Assembly: GCA_964451365.1 (NCBI GenBank)
Contig: CAYVIB010000029.1
Coordinates: 1 to 64,000 of the forward strand
Origin: CAYVIB01 sp964451365
GTDB taxonomy: Bacteria; Pseudomonadota; Gammaproteobacteria; Pseudomonadales; Cellvibrionaceae
DNA length: 64,000 nucleotides
Direction: 5' to 3'
The notes beneath the pieces are model-generated. The model saw nothing but the letters and a program-made list of their open reading frames with translations. It was not told the DNA's origin and ran no database searches. Both the position numbers and the translations under genes were made by a program. This document shows positions 1-8,612 of this stretch, one piece after another. Numbering within the stretch: position 1 is the first letter of the stretch; every line of letters starts with the position of its first letter.

Positions 1-106
1 GACGAAAAAATGGCCTCCAGCAGCGATAACCGAATTAGTGTTAACAGGCCCTAATCCTTTTACGGCTGTTATAGCCGCGTCACCCGAAAACTCGAGTGAG
101 TGAATT

Positions 107-1873
107 TTGATCAATGGTATTAACCTGCACACCTGTCTTGTAAATATCCTCCGCGCATGCAGCTTCTGCTTTCTGCTCACGATTGCCGGAACGGGTTTGG
201 CGGTCGACGCACAGGATAACCCGGGATCGGCTCTGCCGGATATCCGGCTGGTAATCGACATCTCCGGCAGCATGAAGCAAAACGATCCGGACAACCTGCG
301 CCAGCCGGCGGTGGAGCTTCTGTTACAACTCTTGCCCGCCGGCAGCAAAGCGGGCATCTGGACCTTCGGCCAGCAGGTCAACATGCTCGTGCCCCATAAG
401 CCGGTGACGGCGCAGTGGCGGCAGGAGGCGGGTACTCGAACAAGCGGTATCCAGTCCGTCGGCCTGTACACCAATATCGGTGAGGCGCTTGAAAAGGCGG
501 CCTACGACCGGGACCGGAAGGATTCGCGGTATCGCACCAGCATAATCCTCCTTACCGACGGCATGGTGGATATTGACCGGGAGACGGAGGTCAACCAACT
601 GGAACGACGTCGCATTGTCGAGGAAGTCCTGCCGGCGATCGCGGACGCCGGTTACCGGATTCATACCGTCGCCTTGTCGGACAATGCCGATCGGGAGTTG
701 ATGGATAAATTATCCGTCGCCACCGACGGAATCGCCGCGACGGCGCATTCGCCTGACGATCTGATGCGTATTTTTCTCAAGGCCTTCGATGCGGCGGCGC
801 CGTCGGAGCAGGTACCGTTGGAAGGCAGTCGCTTTCTTATCGATTCGAGTATCCGGGAATTTACCGCGCTGGTTTTCCATGAGGGAGGGACACAATCCAC
901 CACATTGACCGGACCGGATAAACGAACCTACCGTGCCGGTGTCACCGGCGACAATATCAAATGGTACCACTCGGAGGATTACGATCTGATTACGGTCGCT
1001 CAGCCTCTGGAAGGCGAATGGCGAATTGATACTCCGTCCGACAGGCTGGACCCCGAAAGCCGGGTGACGGTGATCAGTAATCTTAATTTGCGTGTTGCTC
1101 CCATGCCTCATAACCTGTTTGTCGGCGATGGCGGCACGCTGATCTTTCAGTTGGACGAGAAAGGGAAAACCATCACCCGACCGGAATTTCTTTCACTGCT
1201 TACCTCCAATGTGGAACTGGTTGGCGGGAAAAAACAGGATTCGATCTGGCAAAACGATTCGCGGGCAAGTACTCCTCCCGCCGATGGAATTTACGAAGTG
1301 TCGCTTCCACCATTTGAGAGTGCCGGTTCGCACCAGTTAACGCTGCTCATTGACGGCAAAAGTTTTACAAGAAAATTCACTCATAGTTTCAATGTCCATC
1401 CGCAAATTGCGCCTCCTGAAGTGGTTATGGAGCCGGTGGAAGTTCCCGATGTTGATATAAAGGCCGGGCCCGAGCCGGCTCCCTTAAAAATGGAGGAAGA
1501 AAAGGAACCCGTTATCGATATACCGACCGCGGTTGTTGCCGACGATACTCCGCGACAGGGGGTTCCCTCCTGGCTGGTATACGTCGCCATTGCCTTGGTG
1601 AATATCGCGGTTCTTGCCGGCGCTTTTTTTGCCTATCGCTTGATTATGAATGATGGAAGGGGCAATAAAAACGATGCTGACGAGAGCACTGACGAAGGGG
1701 ACGATCAAAATACAGAAGAGGCTGAAATGGTTTCCGAGTCACTGGATGATAAAACCGGTAAGGAAGAGCCCGAAGATGAAGAGCCGCCGATGGATGATCT
1801 CGATTCAGCCATTAATGAACTCAGCCAGTTTCCGGAAGCGACTAATGGAGAAGGTTTGGGTAAGAAATCCTGA
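107..1873 (+). CDS. Membrane-anchored VWA-domain protein
   Basis: 588-residue exported protein with a von Willebrand factor A domain. A hydrophobic signal segment (about residues 12-32) is followed by a MIDAS-like DISGS motif (D51, S53, S55) and a second acidic loop LLTDGMVD, so a metal-dependent adhesion-type VWA fold is supported. One transmembrane helix lies near residues 486-514, and the C-terminal tail of about 75 residues is very acidic and probably cytoplasmic. The overall plan resembles the gammaproteobacterial TIGR03503 family of unknown function. The start is TTG: an in-frame stop lies two codons upstream, no ATG occurs before the signal peptide, and GAG-rich sequence lies just 5'. 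It stands alone and converges with the phosphatase gene at 2024. The substrate or partner is unknown; the fold is secure, the family name less so. Confidence 0.8.
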   Translation: MINGINLHTCLVNILRACSFCFLLTIAGTGLAVDAQDNPGSALPDIRLVIDISGSMKQNDPDNLRQPAVELLLQLLPAGSKAGIWTFGQQVNMLVPHKPVTAQWRQEAGTRTSGIQSVGLYTNIGEALEKAAYDRDRKDSRYRTSIILLTDGMVDIDRETEVNQLERRRIVEEVLPAIADAGYRIHTVALSDNADRELMDKLSVATDGIAATAHSPDDLMRIFLKAFDAAAPSEQVPLEGSRFLIDSSIREFTALVFHEGGTQSTTLTGPDKRTYRAGVTGDNIKWYHSEDYDLITVAQPLEGEWRIDTPSDRLDPESRVTVISNLNLRVAPMPHNLFVGDGGTLIFQLDEKGKTITRPEFLSLLTSNVELVGGKKQDSIWQNDSRASTPPADGIYEVSLPPFESAGSHQLTLLIDGKSFTRKFTHSFNVHPQIAPPEVVMEPVEVPDVDIKAGPEPAPLKMEEEKEPVIDIPTAVVADDTPRQGVPSWLVYVAIALVNIAVLAGAFFAYRLIMNDGRGNKNDADESTDEGDDQNTEEAEMVSESLDDKTGKEEPEDEEPPMDDLDSAINELSQFPEATNGEGLGKKS

Positions 1874-2023
1874 GCGGGACCTGGGGCGCACCGGGATAAC
1901 CGGAGCGCTGGCCACAATCAATGAATCTCTTCCGCTTCGTGCCGTAACTGCAGATTGGAATCAAGCAGCACTTTTTTGTGGAAAAGAAGTTTCGCTCAAG
2001 CAGAAAGTGTTATTTGGTTAAGT

Positions 2024-3889
2024 TTAACTACCAATAACGCCGCCATCTTTTTTAGTTACCACTATCACCGCCGGGCGGGGCGGTATATTGTCTTTAAAGT
2101 CCGGCCAGCGAGTGGAAGGATTGTTAAAATCACTGTCCCCAGCGGGATGCTGCACGGAACAGAAAAAGCTTCTGTTATCCGGTGTGAAAAACGGACCGCA
2201 CAATTCCGCTCCCCTGGGGGTACGAATAAAACGTTTGGTCAGGGCCTTGTTGGGACCATCGACTTCAGTCGCCCAGACACCGTCGGCAATACCGTGTTGT
2301 TCGGCGCCGTCGGTGGTAATCCATAAATTACCACGATTATCAAACGCGCAATTGTCCGGGCAGGAAAGCCAGCCATTTGGCGAAATATTTTCGTTATAGA
2401 TCACCGTGCCTGTGGCAGGGTTGCCGGCCAGCAGGAAAATGTTCCAGTGAAAAGTCTCCGCTGAATGATCGCCATCTTCAGGCCCGAATTCAATGATGTG
2501 GCCATCCTTGTTTTTCTCTCGCGGATTGGCGTCGTTGACCTGCTCGGCATCACGTTTGTCGTTATTGGTCAACATGGCGTAGACGCGGCCGTTGACCGGA
2601 TTTGTCTCGATATCCTCGGGCCGGTCCATGGGAGTCGCGCCAAGCAAATCGGCAGCCTTGCGCACATCGAGTACCACGTCGGCTTGCGAGTAAAAACCGT
2701 TGCTTTTATCGAGGGGGGCGGCACCGAAGACAAGCGGTAACCACTGAAGAACTCCATCTTCGTGAAATTTCGCCGCGTAGAGTGTGCCTTCGTCCAGCAG
2801 TGTTAAATTCGCCTGGCGGTTTTCGGGATTGAACCTGTTGCGGCTGACAAATTTATAAATATACTCAAATTTCTGGTCGTCACCGGTGTACGCGATCACC
2901 CGGCCATCTTTATTGATCGATACATTGCACCCTTCATGCTTGCAGCGACCGAGCGCGGTTTTCTTTACCGGTATCGATTCTGGATCGTAGGGATCGATTT
3001 CCACAATCCACCCCATATGCATTAACTCTTGCGGGCTTTTGTTTATGTCCCACCGGTCAAAATATTTGTGCCAGCTTTTCTTGCTGCCGAACATGCCGAA
3101 ACGCCGGTAATTTTCCGCTTCTTCACATTTGTCGTGATCTCCCGCGAAATATGCGTCGACATTCTCTTCCCCGGTTAATATTGTTCCCCATGGAGTCACG
3201 CCACCCGCGCAATTGCCGTAGGTGCCGAAAGTAGTCACACCGTCGGCGGAAAGTTTTGTTTTAAGCCGTTGGTGACCGGCGGCCGGGCCGGAAAAACGCA
3301 TGGGCGTGTCGGGCGTGATCCGCCGATTGTAGCCGGACTCCAGGTTTACCTGCCACTTGTCGTTCCGCCGGGTTATTTCCACAATGGTCATCCCATGGGC
3401 GGCGATATCCACTTTAGTTTGTTCGATATCGAGTTCGGTACCGCCGGGTGCGTCGGGGAACATCAATTCGGGATTGGTAAATTCATGGTTGACAGCCAGC
3501 AGGCCGCTGTCCGAATTTGTCGACCCGGCGGGTAGGGGAGCAAAACCGATAAAGTCGTTGTTGTAACCGAAGCGTTGCAACTGCAGGGCCTCGGTCTGGC
3601 TGGCGGGGTCAAAATCCGGGACGCCGGGAAACAGCGGGTCCCCCCAGCGGAGCAATACCTGGTGGTCATAACCTTCCGCTACGGCGAAATTTTCGTCCAG
3701 TCCGTGTGTCAACTCGGTAAAAGTCAGGCTGGATGGGCTGTCGATATGGTTCGTTCTTTGGCGGGATTCGGAGCAACCGCCGATTGCTAAGGCGGTACTG
3801 ACAAGGGCGCTGTTTTTAATCAGGGAGCGCCGGTTAAGGCGTTTTTGGAGAATTTCGCTAAAAGTTGACTGGGCGTTGCGACGGGCCAT
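2024..3889 (-). CDS. PhoX-family (DUF839) Tat-exported phosphatase
   Basis: Protein of 621 residues matching the PhoX/DUF839 family, calcium- and iron-dependent alkaline phosphatases of the periplasm. The N-terminus has a twin-arginine motif NRRSLIK followed by a hydrophobic stretch ending in IGGC, so it is probably a Tat substrate and possibly a lipoprotein anchored at C39. Family-typical segments include GLLAVNHEFTNPE, NCAGGVTPWGT and LTGEENVDAYF. I use the ATG at 3889 rather than one 23 codons upstream, because it has a GAG element 5' and places the Tat motif at the usual distance from the N-terminus. PhoX proteins release phosphate from organic esters; no pho box was identified here. It is monocistronic as far as can be seen. 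PhoX assignment is firm, substrate preference is not. Confidence 0.87.
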   Translation of the reverse strand: MARRNAQSTFSEILQKRLNRRSLIKNSALVSTALAIGGCSESRQRTNHIDSPSSLTFTELTHGLDENFAVAEGYDHQVLLRWGDPLFPGVPDFDPASQTEALQLQRFGYNNDFIGFAPLPAGSTNSDSGLLAVNHEFTNPELMFPDAPGGTELDIEQTKVDIAAHGMTIVEITRRNDKWQVNLESGYNRRITPDTPMRFSGPAAGHQRLKTKLSADGVTTFGTYGNCAGGVTPWGTILTGEENVDAYFAGDHDKCEEAENYRRFGMFGSKKSWHKYFDRWDINKSPQELMHMGWIVEIDPYDPESIPVKKTALGRCKHEGCNVSINKDGRVIAYTGDDQKFEYIYKFVSRNRFNPENRQANLTLLDEGTLYAAKFHEDGVLQWLPLVFGAAPLDKSNGFYSQADVVLDVRKAADLLGATPMDRPEDIETNPVNGRVYAMLTNNDKRDAEQVNDANPREKNKDGHIIEFGPEDGDHSAETFHWNIFLLAGNPATGTVIYNENISPNGWLSCPDNCAFDNRGNLWITTDGAEQHGIADGVWATEVDGPNKALTKRFIRTPRGAELCGPFFTPDNRSFFCSVQHPAGDSDFNNPSTRWPDFKDNIPPRPAVIVVTKKDGGVIGS

Positions 3890-3971
3890 AGTTGTCTCGA
3901 TCAGGTTCTTATGTTGCCAGTATGAGAGCAAAACATAACACGGCAATGAAACATTCATGACATATCGGTGT

Positions 3972-4000
3972 ACATGAGACGGTGCCGGACCGCCTCATGT
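3972..4000 (-). terminator. Hairpin between small exported-protein gene and phosphatase gene
   Basis: ACATGAG (3972-3978) pairs with CTCATGT (3994-4000), extended inward by CGGT/ACCG, giving a strong stem just after the stop of the minus-strand gene at 4013. There is no U-run, so it may be a rho-dependent stop or mRNA-end stabiliser rather than a canonical terminator. Confidence 0.35.
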
Positions 4001-4012
4001 AAAGGAAGGTGG

Positions 4013-4411
4013 TCAGTTTTCCTGACAGGACCAACCCCAGGACCCCAGCTTATCGACAAACGCGGCTGCCTTTTCTTCGCAGTAACCTTCCACGTTGTTC
4101 GCCGTCCAGAGCGTGTTCACTTCGCCGGGGACTTCGGTGTCTTTGTAGTAGTTTACCGAGCAGGGCACGCTGGAGCCGGGAACTTCGTAGCTGATTTCGA
4201 CGCGTCGCGTCATCCCCTGTAAATCGCAGGTATATTTGGCGCTGGCGATCATGCCTTCAACCGGCTCTTCGGCACTTTCTGCCGTGTCATCCACGGAAGC
4301 CTCTTCCTCCATGGTGGCTTCTTCCTGGACATCCGTATTGTCGTCCTGTGCAAGAGAAAGAGGGGAGATCATTATCGCGATAAGCAGGGATATAAATAGT
4401 TTTTTTGACAT
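4013..4411 (-). CDS. Small exported protein of unknown function, four cysteines
   Basis: 132-residue protein that I do not recognise. The N-terminus MSKKLFISLLIAIMISPLS is a clear Sec signal peptide, followed by an acidic low-complexity linker (Asp/Glu rich, about residues 23-48) and a compact C-terminal domain with four cysteines (in YTCDL, VPCSV, GYCEE and WSCQE), enough for two disulfides in the periplasm. The start at 4411 has AAGGAA eight to nine bases upstream; a longer frame to 4537 would add a non-signal-like extension and is rejected. Monocistronic between the phosphatase and the exporter gene. A periplasmic location is well supported; the role is unknown. Confidence 0.7.
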   Translation of the reverse strand: MSKKLFISLLIAIMISPLSLAQDDNTDVQEEATMEEEASVDDTAESAEEPVEGMIASAKYTCDLQGMTRRVEISYEVPGSSVPCSVNYYKDTEVPGEVNTLWTANNVEGYCEEKAAAFVDKLGSWGWSCQEN

Positions 4412-4605
4412 GGTCAGGTTCCTTTTATTTATTGGTAACAAACGACCGGCTGAAAACCATTCCAATACCACAAGCCTTTTGGGATGTTCAGCGCTTGTCC
4501 AAGGATAGCGCAAAAAGCGCTCACATGACATGAACAAACGGGACTGGTATGTGAAAACTGCGTAACTGGTACAATGCAGCGCCTAATTGGTAACAGGAAT
4601 GTCAT

Positions 4606-5415
4606 TTGGATCTTATTACTCTGTTAATCCTGCTTTTGGTGACTGGCGCTCTGGCGGGTTTTGTCGCCGGCCTGTTTGGCGTCGGTGGTGGTATTGTGGT
4701 TGTGCCGATGCTGTTCTATCTGTTCGATTACCTGGGGTATTCGGTGCCGGTGGCGATGGCGCTCGCGGTGGGGACCTCGCTGGCAACCATTATTCCCACG
4801 GCGGTTTCATCAGTGCGAACTCATCACCGGTTGGGCAATATCGACTGGCCCTGTGTAAAACAATTTGCTCCAGCCATGGTCGCTGCGGTACTGGTTGCCG
4901 GACAACTGGTGAGTGATGAACGTGGCAGGCTGCTGGTGGTGGTGTTTGGCTGCCTGCTTCTGCTGGTGGCGGGGCTGTTGTTTTTCAATCGAGCGGTAAA
5001 ACAAGCGTCTGATTTCAAACCAATGCGCTCAACGGCATTTGCGATTTTTGCGGCAGCGGCCATCGGTTCTGTCTCGGTGATGGCCGGCGTGGGTGGTGGC
5101 GCCATCGGCGTGCCGGTACTGCGGTTTTTCGGGCTCGATATTCACCGCGCTATTGGCACGGCGTCCACCTTTGGCTTACTGATTTCGGTACCCGGTGTTT
5201 TGGTTGTATTGTTATCCGAGGCAACGCCCGCCGACGCGCCGGCAGGAACCTACTCATTGATTAATTTTCTCGCGGTGCTTGTTTTGTCGATGACCACGGT
5301 AATCAGCGCGCCGCTGGGAGCAAAGTTGAACAAAAGGCTGAATGCAAAAATTTTGCAGCGGATTTTTGCCTTGTTTCTGATCATTGTGGGAATAGAAATG
5401 CTCGCCAGTGCGTAG
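4606..5415 (+). CDS. TauE/SafE-family (TSUP) membrane exporter
   Basis: 269-residue polytopic membrane protein of the TauE/SafE family, which moves sulfonates, sulfite or related anions across the inner membrane. The first helix is followed by the family's repeated glycine-rich segments (FGVGGGIVVVPML near residue 24 and AGVGGGAIGVPVL in the second half), the internal duplication expected of this fold, with about eight helices. The start is TTG at 4606 with CAGGA seven bases upstream; no better in-frame start is seen. Length matches the family. There is no sulfur-metabolism neighbour, so the substrate is open. Confidence 0.85.
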   Translation: MDLITLLILLLVTGALAGFVAGLFGVGGGIVVVPMLFYLFDYLGYSVPVAMALAVGTSLATIIPTAVSSVRTHHRLGNIDWPCVKQFAPAMVAAVLVAGQLVSDERGRLLVVVFGCLLLLVAGLLFFNRAVKQASDFKPMRSTAFAIFAAAAIGSVSVMAGVGGGAIGVPVLRFFGLDIHRAIGTASTFGLLISVPGVLVVLLSEATPADAPAGTYSLINFLAVLVLSMTTVISAPLGAKLNKRLNAKILQRIFALFLIIVGIEMLASA

Positions 5416-5430
5416 GGTGAGTAAAGCACA

Positions 5431-5445
5431 GCGCCACCCGCCGTT
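5431..5445. repeat. Copy of a dispersed GC-rich repeat (second copy at 48991)
   Basis: GCGCCACCCGCCGTT occurs here, just beyond the end of the TauE gene, and again identically at 48991-49005, where it forms one arm of a perfect hairpin. It lies in the short spacer between two convergent genes. It may belong to a genome-wide family of small palindromic intergenic repeats. Confidence 0.4.
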
Positions 5446-5452
5446 TATGGGT

Positions 5453-6247
5453 TCACTGCGCAACCGGAAAAGCCGAATAAAAGCCATTGCCTTGAGAAAT
5501 ACCGACGGGCGTGCCGTAGAGTTCCGAGATGCGTTTGTCCACCAGAATATCCTCCTTCCGGCCATCATTGACCACGGCGCCATCTTTAAGGCAAACAACC
5601 CGTTCAATCTCGGGAATAATTTCCTGAATATGGTGTGTGACGAGAATCAGTGTTTTACCACCCTGGCAGTAGCCGCGCATTTCCTTCAAAAGCTGAAACC
5701 CTGACTTCAAATCAAGGCCGTTGGTGGGTTCATCGAAAATAAGAACATCGGGTTGATGAACCAAGGCGCGCGCCAGTAACAGGCGGCGCTGCTGCCCGGT
5801 AGAGAGTTGGAGATATTGTTTTTCGGCGAGGGAGGAGATATCCAGCTCTTCCATAATTTTCCGCGCGTGTTCCCTTTGCTCTGCCGTTACCTGGTGGTGT
5901 CCGTGTACGCCGACCGAACCGAAATAAGCGGAGATAACCACATCCAGGCCGGTGGCGATAGCCTGGTAGTCCGCCTGAAACTCGTGCGATACGATGCCGA
6001 TATGTTTGCGCAACTCCCAGATATTTACCCGCTCTTGGCCGAATAGTTTTATGTGGCTGTCCGGTTTGACGACCGGGTAGATTTCGCGCGTAATCAGTTT
6101 GAGCAGCGTCGTTTTGCCGGCGCCGTTGGGGCCGATAATGGCAACCGATTCGCCCAGGCAAAGCGCCAGCGACAGGTTGTCGAATACGCGCGTGTTTTTT
6201 CTGAAAACGGTGGCGTTTTTGATGGAAAGAACCGAGTTGCTTCGCAT
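5453..6247 (-). CDS. ABC transporter ATP-binding protein, coupled to thiG
   Basis: 264-residue stand-alone ATPase. Walker A GPNGAGKTT is at residues 39-47, the signature is LSTGQQRR, Walker B is LIFDEPTNGLD and the switch histidine is in LVTHH. The family resemblance is to YlmA/ModF-like soluble ATPases. No membrane or binding subunit is next to it. The start codon overlaps the thiG stop by one base (TGATG), so it is the last gene of the riboswitch-controlled thiamine operon and probably translated by coupling. A link to uptake of thiamine or a precursor is inferred from context only; a coincidental tail gene is equally possible. Confidence 0.82.
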   Translation of the reverse strand: MRSNSVLSIKNATVFRKNTRVFDNLSLALCLGESVAIIGPNGAGKTTLLKLITREIYPVVKPDSHIKLFGQERVNIWELRKHIGIVSHEFQADYQAIATGLDVVISAYFGSVGVHGHHQVTAEQREHARKIMEELDISSLAEKQYLQLSTGQQRRLLLARALVHQPDVLIFDEPTNGLDLKSGFQLLKEMRGYCQGGKTLILVTHHIQEIIPEIERVVCLKDGAVVNDGRKEDILVDKRISELYGTPVGISQGNGFYSAFPVAQ

Positions 6248-7059
6248 CAGGGTTGTTTAACACCACTTTGGTGCCAGAAGGGGCGGCCGATAGTGGGGGT
6301 ACTGGCGCTGGCGGTTTGGCGCCGGGTCATTAAACCCGCTTTATAGGCTTTCCGCCCGGCGATAATCGCCTGCGCGAATGCGTCGGCCATTAACGGTGGC
6401 TGGTGCGCTTTGGCCACGGCGGTATTCAGCAATATGCCGTCAAAACCCATTTCCATTGCTTCCGCCGCCTGCGATGGCGCGCCCAACCCGGCGTCAATAA
6501 TCAGCGGAATATCGGGAATTCGCTGGCGAAGTGTCTGCAGGTTATATTTGTTTAACAAGCCCTGTCCCGTGCCGATGGGTGAACCCCATGGCATCAGTAC
6601 CGCGCACCCGGCGTCCAGCAGCCTGTTGCAAAGCACGAGATCGTCGGTGCAGTAGGGCAGCACGCAGAATCCCCGCCGGATCAGCTCCACCGCCGCCTCC
6701 ACCAGGCCAAAGGGGTCGGGCTGCAGATTGTAGTCATCGCCGATGACTTCCAGTTTAATCCAGTTGGTTTCAAAAATTTCGCGTGACATTTCCGCCAGGT
6801 TGACAGCCTCTTTTACCGTGCGGCAGCCGGCGGTATTGGGCAGTAATTTTTTGCCGCTGGCTTTGATGGCGTTCCAGATCGATTCGCCACCGTGGCTCTC
6901 CGGGCTTTGCCTGCGCAGGCCGAGGGTGACGATATCACAGCCGGAAGACCTGATTGAATCCAGCATTGCCTGCGGCGAGAGATAGAGCGCCGTGCCGAGA
7001 AGAAAGCGGCTGCTAAATGTTTCGCCGTAGAGCGTAATGGAATCATTCATATTTTCCAC
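6247..7059 (-). CDS. thiG: Thiazole synthase ThiG
   Basis: ThiG forms the thiazole phosphate ring of thiamine from deoxyxylulose 5-phosphate, dehydroglycine and ThiS thiocarboxylate in the cytoplasm. The 270-residue protein has the expected TIM-barrel sequence, with the Schiff-base lysine in WIKLEVIGDD (K102), the phosphate-binding segment DAGLGAPSQAAEAMEMG and the typical GRPFWHQ tail. The start is GTG at 7059: GGAGG lies six bases upstream and falls inside the last codons of thiS, whereas the ATG three codons later is too far from it. It sits between thiS and the ABC ATPase gene in the TPP-controlled operon. Confidence 0.96.
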   Translation of the reverse strand: MENMNDSITLYGETFSSRFLLGTALYLSPQAMLDSIRSSGCDIVTLGLRRQSPESHGGESIWNAIKASGKKLLPNTAGCRTVKEAVNLAEMSREIFETNWIKLEVIGDDYNLQPDPFGLVEAAVELIRRGFCVLPYCTDDLVLCNRLLDAGCAVLMPWGSPIGTGQGLLNKYNLQTLRQRIPDIPLIIDAGLGAPSQAAEAMEMGFDGILLNTAVAKAHQPPLMADAFAQAIIAGRKAYKAGLMTRRQTASASTPTIGRPFWHQSGVKQP

Positions 7060-7061
7060 AA

Positions 7062-7265
7062 TTAACCTCCGCCCACGGGGCTGACAATATCAATTAAATC
7101 ACCGTCCTTGATGATGAGGGATGAATACTCCGAGCGCGGGACAAATTCACCGTTCACGGCGACTGCAACCGGTCCGGTACCGCCTTTGTGTTTTTCAACG
7201 ATTTCCTGCAGGGAGACCGCTTTTTCGATTTTGCTGTTGTTTCCGTTAATACTGATACTCAACAT
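7062..7265 (-). CDS. thiS: Sulfur carrier protein ThiS
   Basis: 67-residue ubiquitin-like sulfur carrier for thiazole synthesis. The C-terminal PVGGG carries the Gly-Gly end that is adenylated and thiocarboxylated; the adenylating enzyme (ThiF) is not in this window. The body matches ThiS (VAVNGEFVPRSEY, DGDLIDIVSP). I use the ATG at 7265; a TTG three codons upstream overlaps the thiO stop and could also start translation by coupling. Its final glycine codons double as the Shine-Dalgarno sequence of thiG. Second gene of the thiamine operon. Confidence 0.9.
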   Translation of the reverse strand: MLSISINGNNSKIEKAVSLQEIVEKHKGGTGPVAVAVNGEFVPRSEYSSLIIKDGDLIDIVSPVGGG

Positions 7266-7270
7266 ACTAT

Positions 7271-8374
7271 TCAATCGCGGAAAGTAACGGGTTCATCGGG
7301 TGATGTTTGAGTCATTGCCAATACTCGCTCAACCAGACTGGGTGCGAGCAGATAACCGTGCCGGTGAAGGCCATTGATACTGATAACGGTTTGTGAATGT
7401 CCTTGGACAGTTGCGGCTTCGTATTTCTCGATAGCCGGCAGATTGTCCAGCAAGCCTGGGCGCAGATTCGTATTCATTTCCACGATACGGGCTTCGGCAA
7501 ACGCCGGGTTCAGCGTGTACAGCGCGCTGCAAAGTTCCAGCGCGGATTGCACGCTTACCGGCGAGCGGTCCTCGCTTTCAATTTCCGTTGCGCCGATAAT
7601 AAATCGGTTCCGGGTTTTCGGTACCACGTAAAGTTTATAGCGCGGGTGAAGCAGCCGAACGGGACGGTGCAGTTTTATTTCCGGCGTTTCCACCCACATG
7701 ACCTCACCGCGTACACCGCGCACTTTGGTGTTGGACTCCTTTGCCCCCGTTCCCCGACAATCAAAAAGCAAGTCGTACGACGGCAGCGGCTTTCCGTTTA
7801 ATGTTGTTCCGGTTTTAAGGGAAATATCCGCCTCTTCCACCAGATTGACGCCGCGCGTCTTAAGAAGATCCAGCAACTGGTCGAGAAATTCGCGGTTGTG
7901 CAGGTAACCCTCGTCGGGCAGGTACAAACCTTCCCGCAGCTCCGACGACAGATCCGGCTCCAACTCTCGCACGCCCAGGGTATCCAGCCATTGGCTGTTG
8001 TTTTGTTCGCCCAGGTGGTATTGAAGATCGCGAACAAACTGTTCGAGCTCGGCGGCATCGTATGGATGGGCGACAACCAGGCTGCCGTTGCGCACAAACA
8101 GCGGATGGAATGAAGTGGGCAGTTCCTCGAACCAGGCGCTCCACAACGCCAGCGAGCGGATTCCCATCTCGTAAATGGAGCGGTCGGAGACAACCGCTTC
8201 GCTCATCGGCGAAATCATACCGGCGGCCGTGTAGGCGGCGCTTTGCGAGGGAGAAAATTTACCGGTTTCATACAGCGAAACCCGGTGATTGTGGTTGGAC
8301 AGGCGCCATGCCAGCAAACGCCCGAGCAGGCCGCCACCGGCAATGGCGATATTTAACTGGGAGCTGGGATTCAT
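7271..8374 (-). CDS. thiO: Glycine oxidase ThiO
   Basis: FAD enzyme of 367 residues that oxidises glycine to the dehydroglycine (glyoxylate imine) used by ThiG. The N-terminal dinucleotide motif is IAIAGGGLLGRLLAWRLS, followed by the acidic end of beta-2 in SLYE. DAO-family segments follow (AYTAAGMISPM, LYVVPKTRNRFIIGATE, GLHRHGYLLAPS). The start at 8374 lies directly next to the last pair of the TPP riboswitch P1 helix, so initiation is the regulated step. First gene of the thiO-thiS-thiG-ABC operon. ThiC, ThiD and ThiE are not encoded nearby. Confidence 0.93.
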   Translation of the reverse strand: MNPSSQLNIAIAGGGLLGRLLAWRLSNHNHRVSLYETGKFSPSQSAAYTAAGMISPMSEAVVSDRSIYEMGIRSLALWSAWFEELPTSFHPLFVRNGSLVVAHPYDAAELEQFVRDLQYHLGEQNNSQWLDTLGVRELEPDLSSELREGLYLPDEGYLHNREFLDQLLDLLKTRGVNLVEEADISLKTGTTLNGKPLPSYDLLFDCRGTGAKESNTKVRGVRGEVMWVETPEIKLHRPVRLLHPRYKLYVVPKTRNRFIIGATEIESEDRSPVSVQSALELCSALYTLNPAFAEARIVEMNTNLRPGLLDNLPAIEKYEAATVQGHSQTVISINGLHRHGYLLAPSLVERVLAMTQTSPDEPVTFRD

Positions 8375-8375
8375 G

Positions 8376-8455
8376 TTTGTTGCCTACGCAGGTCCTAACC
8401 CGATCAGGTCATACGGGTATCTCTCAGCCCGAAATCTTTCAGGCACCCCGACAAA
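8376..8455 (-). promoter_or_regulatory. TPP riboswitch (THI element)
   Basis: Read on the minus strand, the conserved THI blocks occur in order: CGGGGTGCC, GGGCTGAGAGATACCC, ACCTGATC and GCGTAGG. P1 is formed by TTTGT (8455-8451) and ACAAA (8380-8376), which ends one base before the thiO ATG. The only Shine-Dalgarno-like bases (GTAGG) lie inside the aptamer's conserved 3' strand. TPP binding should therefore hide the ribosome site. Known mechanism of the family; the translational mode here is inferred from the layout. Confidence 0.96.
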
Positions 8456-8465
8456 GTGTGGGCCT

Positions 8466-8494
8466 AGTGTAAACACTTGACGAATTCACCACAA
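8466..8494 (-). promoter_or_regulatory. Sigma-70-like promoter of the thiamine operon
   Basis: On the minus strand, a -35-like TTGTGG (8494-8489) and a -10-like TACACT (8471-8466) are separated by exactly 17 bases. The predicted start near 8459 would begin the RNA four bases before riboswitch P1, which strongly fits. Confidence 0.55.
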
Positions 8495-8612
8495 CTATCA
8501 TCCCTGGCTGCTGACGTCGTTGTAATTGTCCTGCCGGAAGAACCCCGGCCGCTAGTGAAGGGCTAAACGCCACACCGAGTTCGGCGAAATGTTGAACACC
8601 TTTAACAATCAA

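Noticed and set aside
1..54. Open frame running in from the left edge, ending in TAA at 52-54
   Set aside because: Only 17 codons with low-complexity content; it could be the end of a gene or chance, and nothing supports it.
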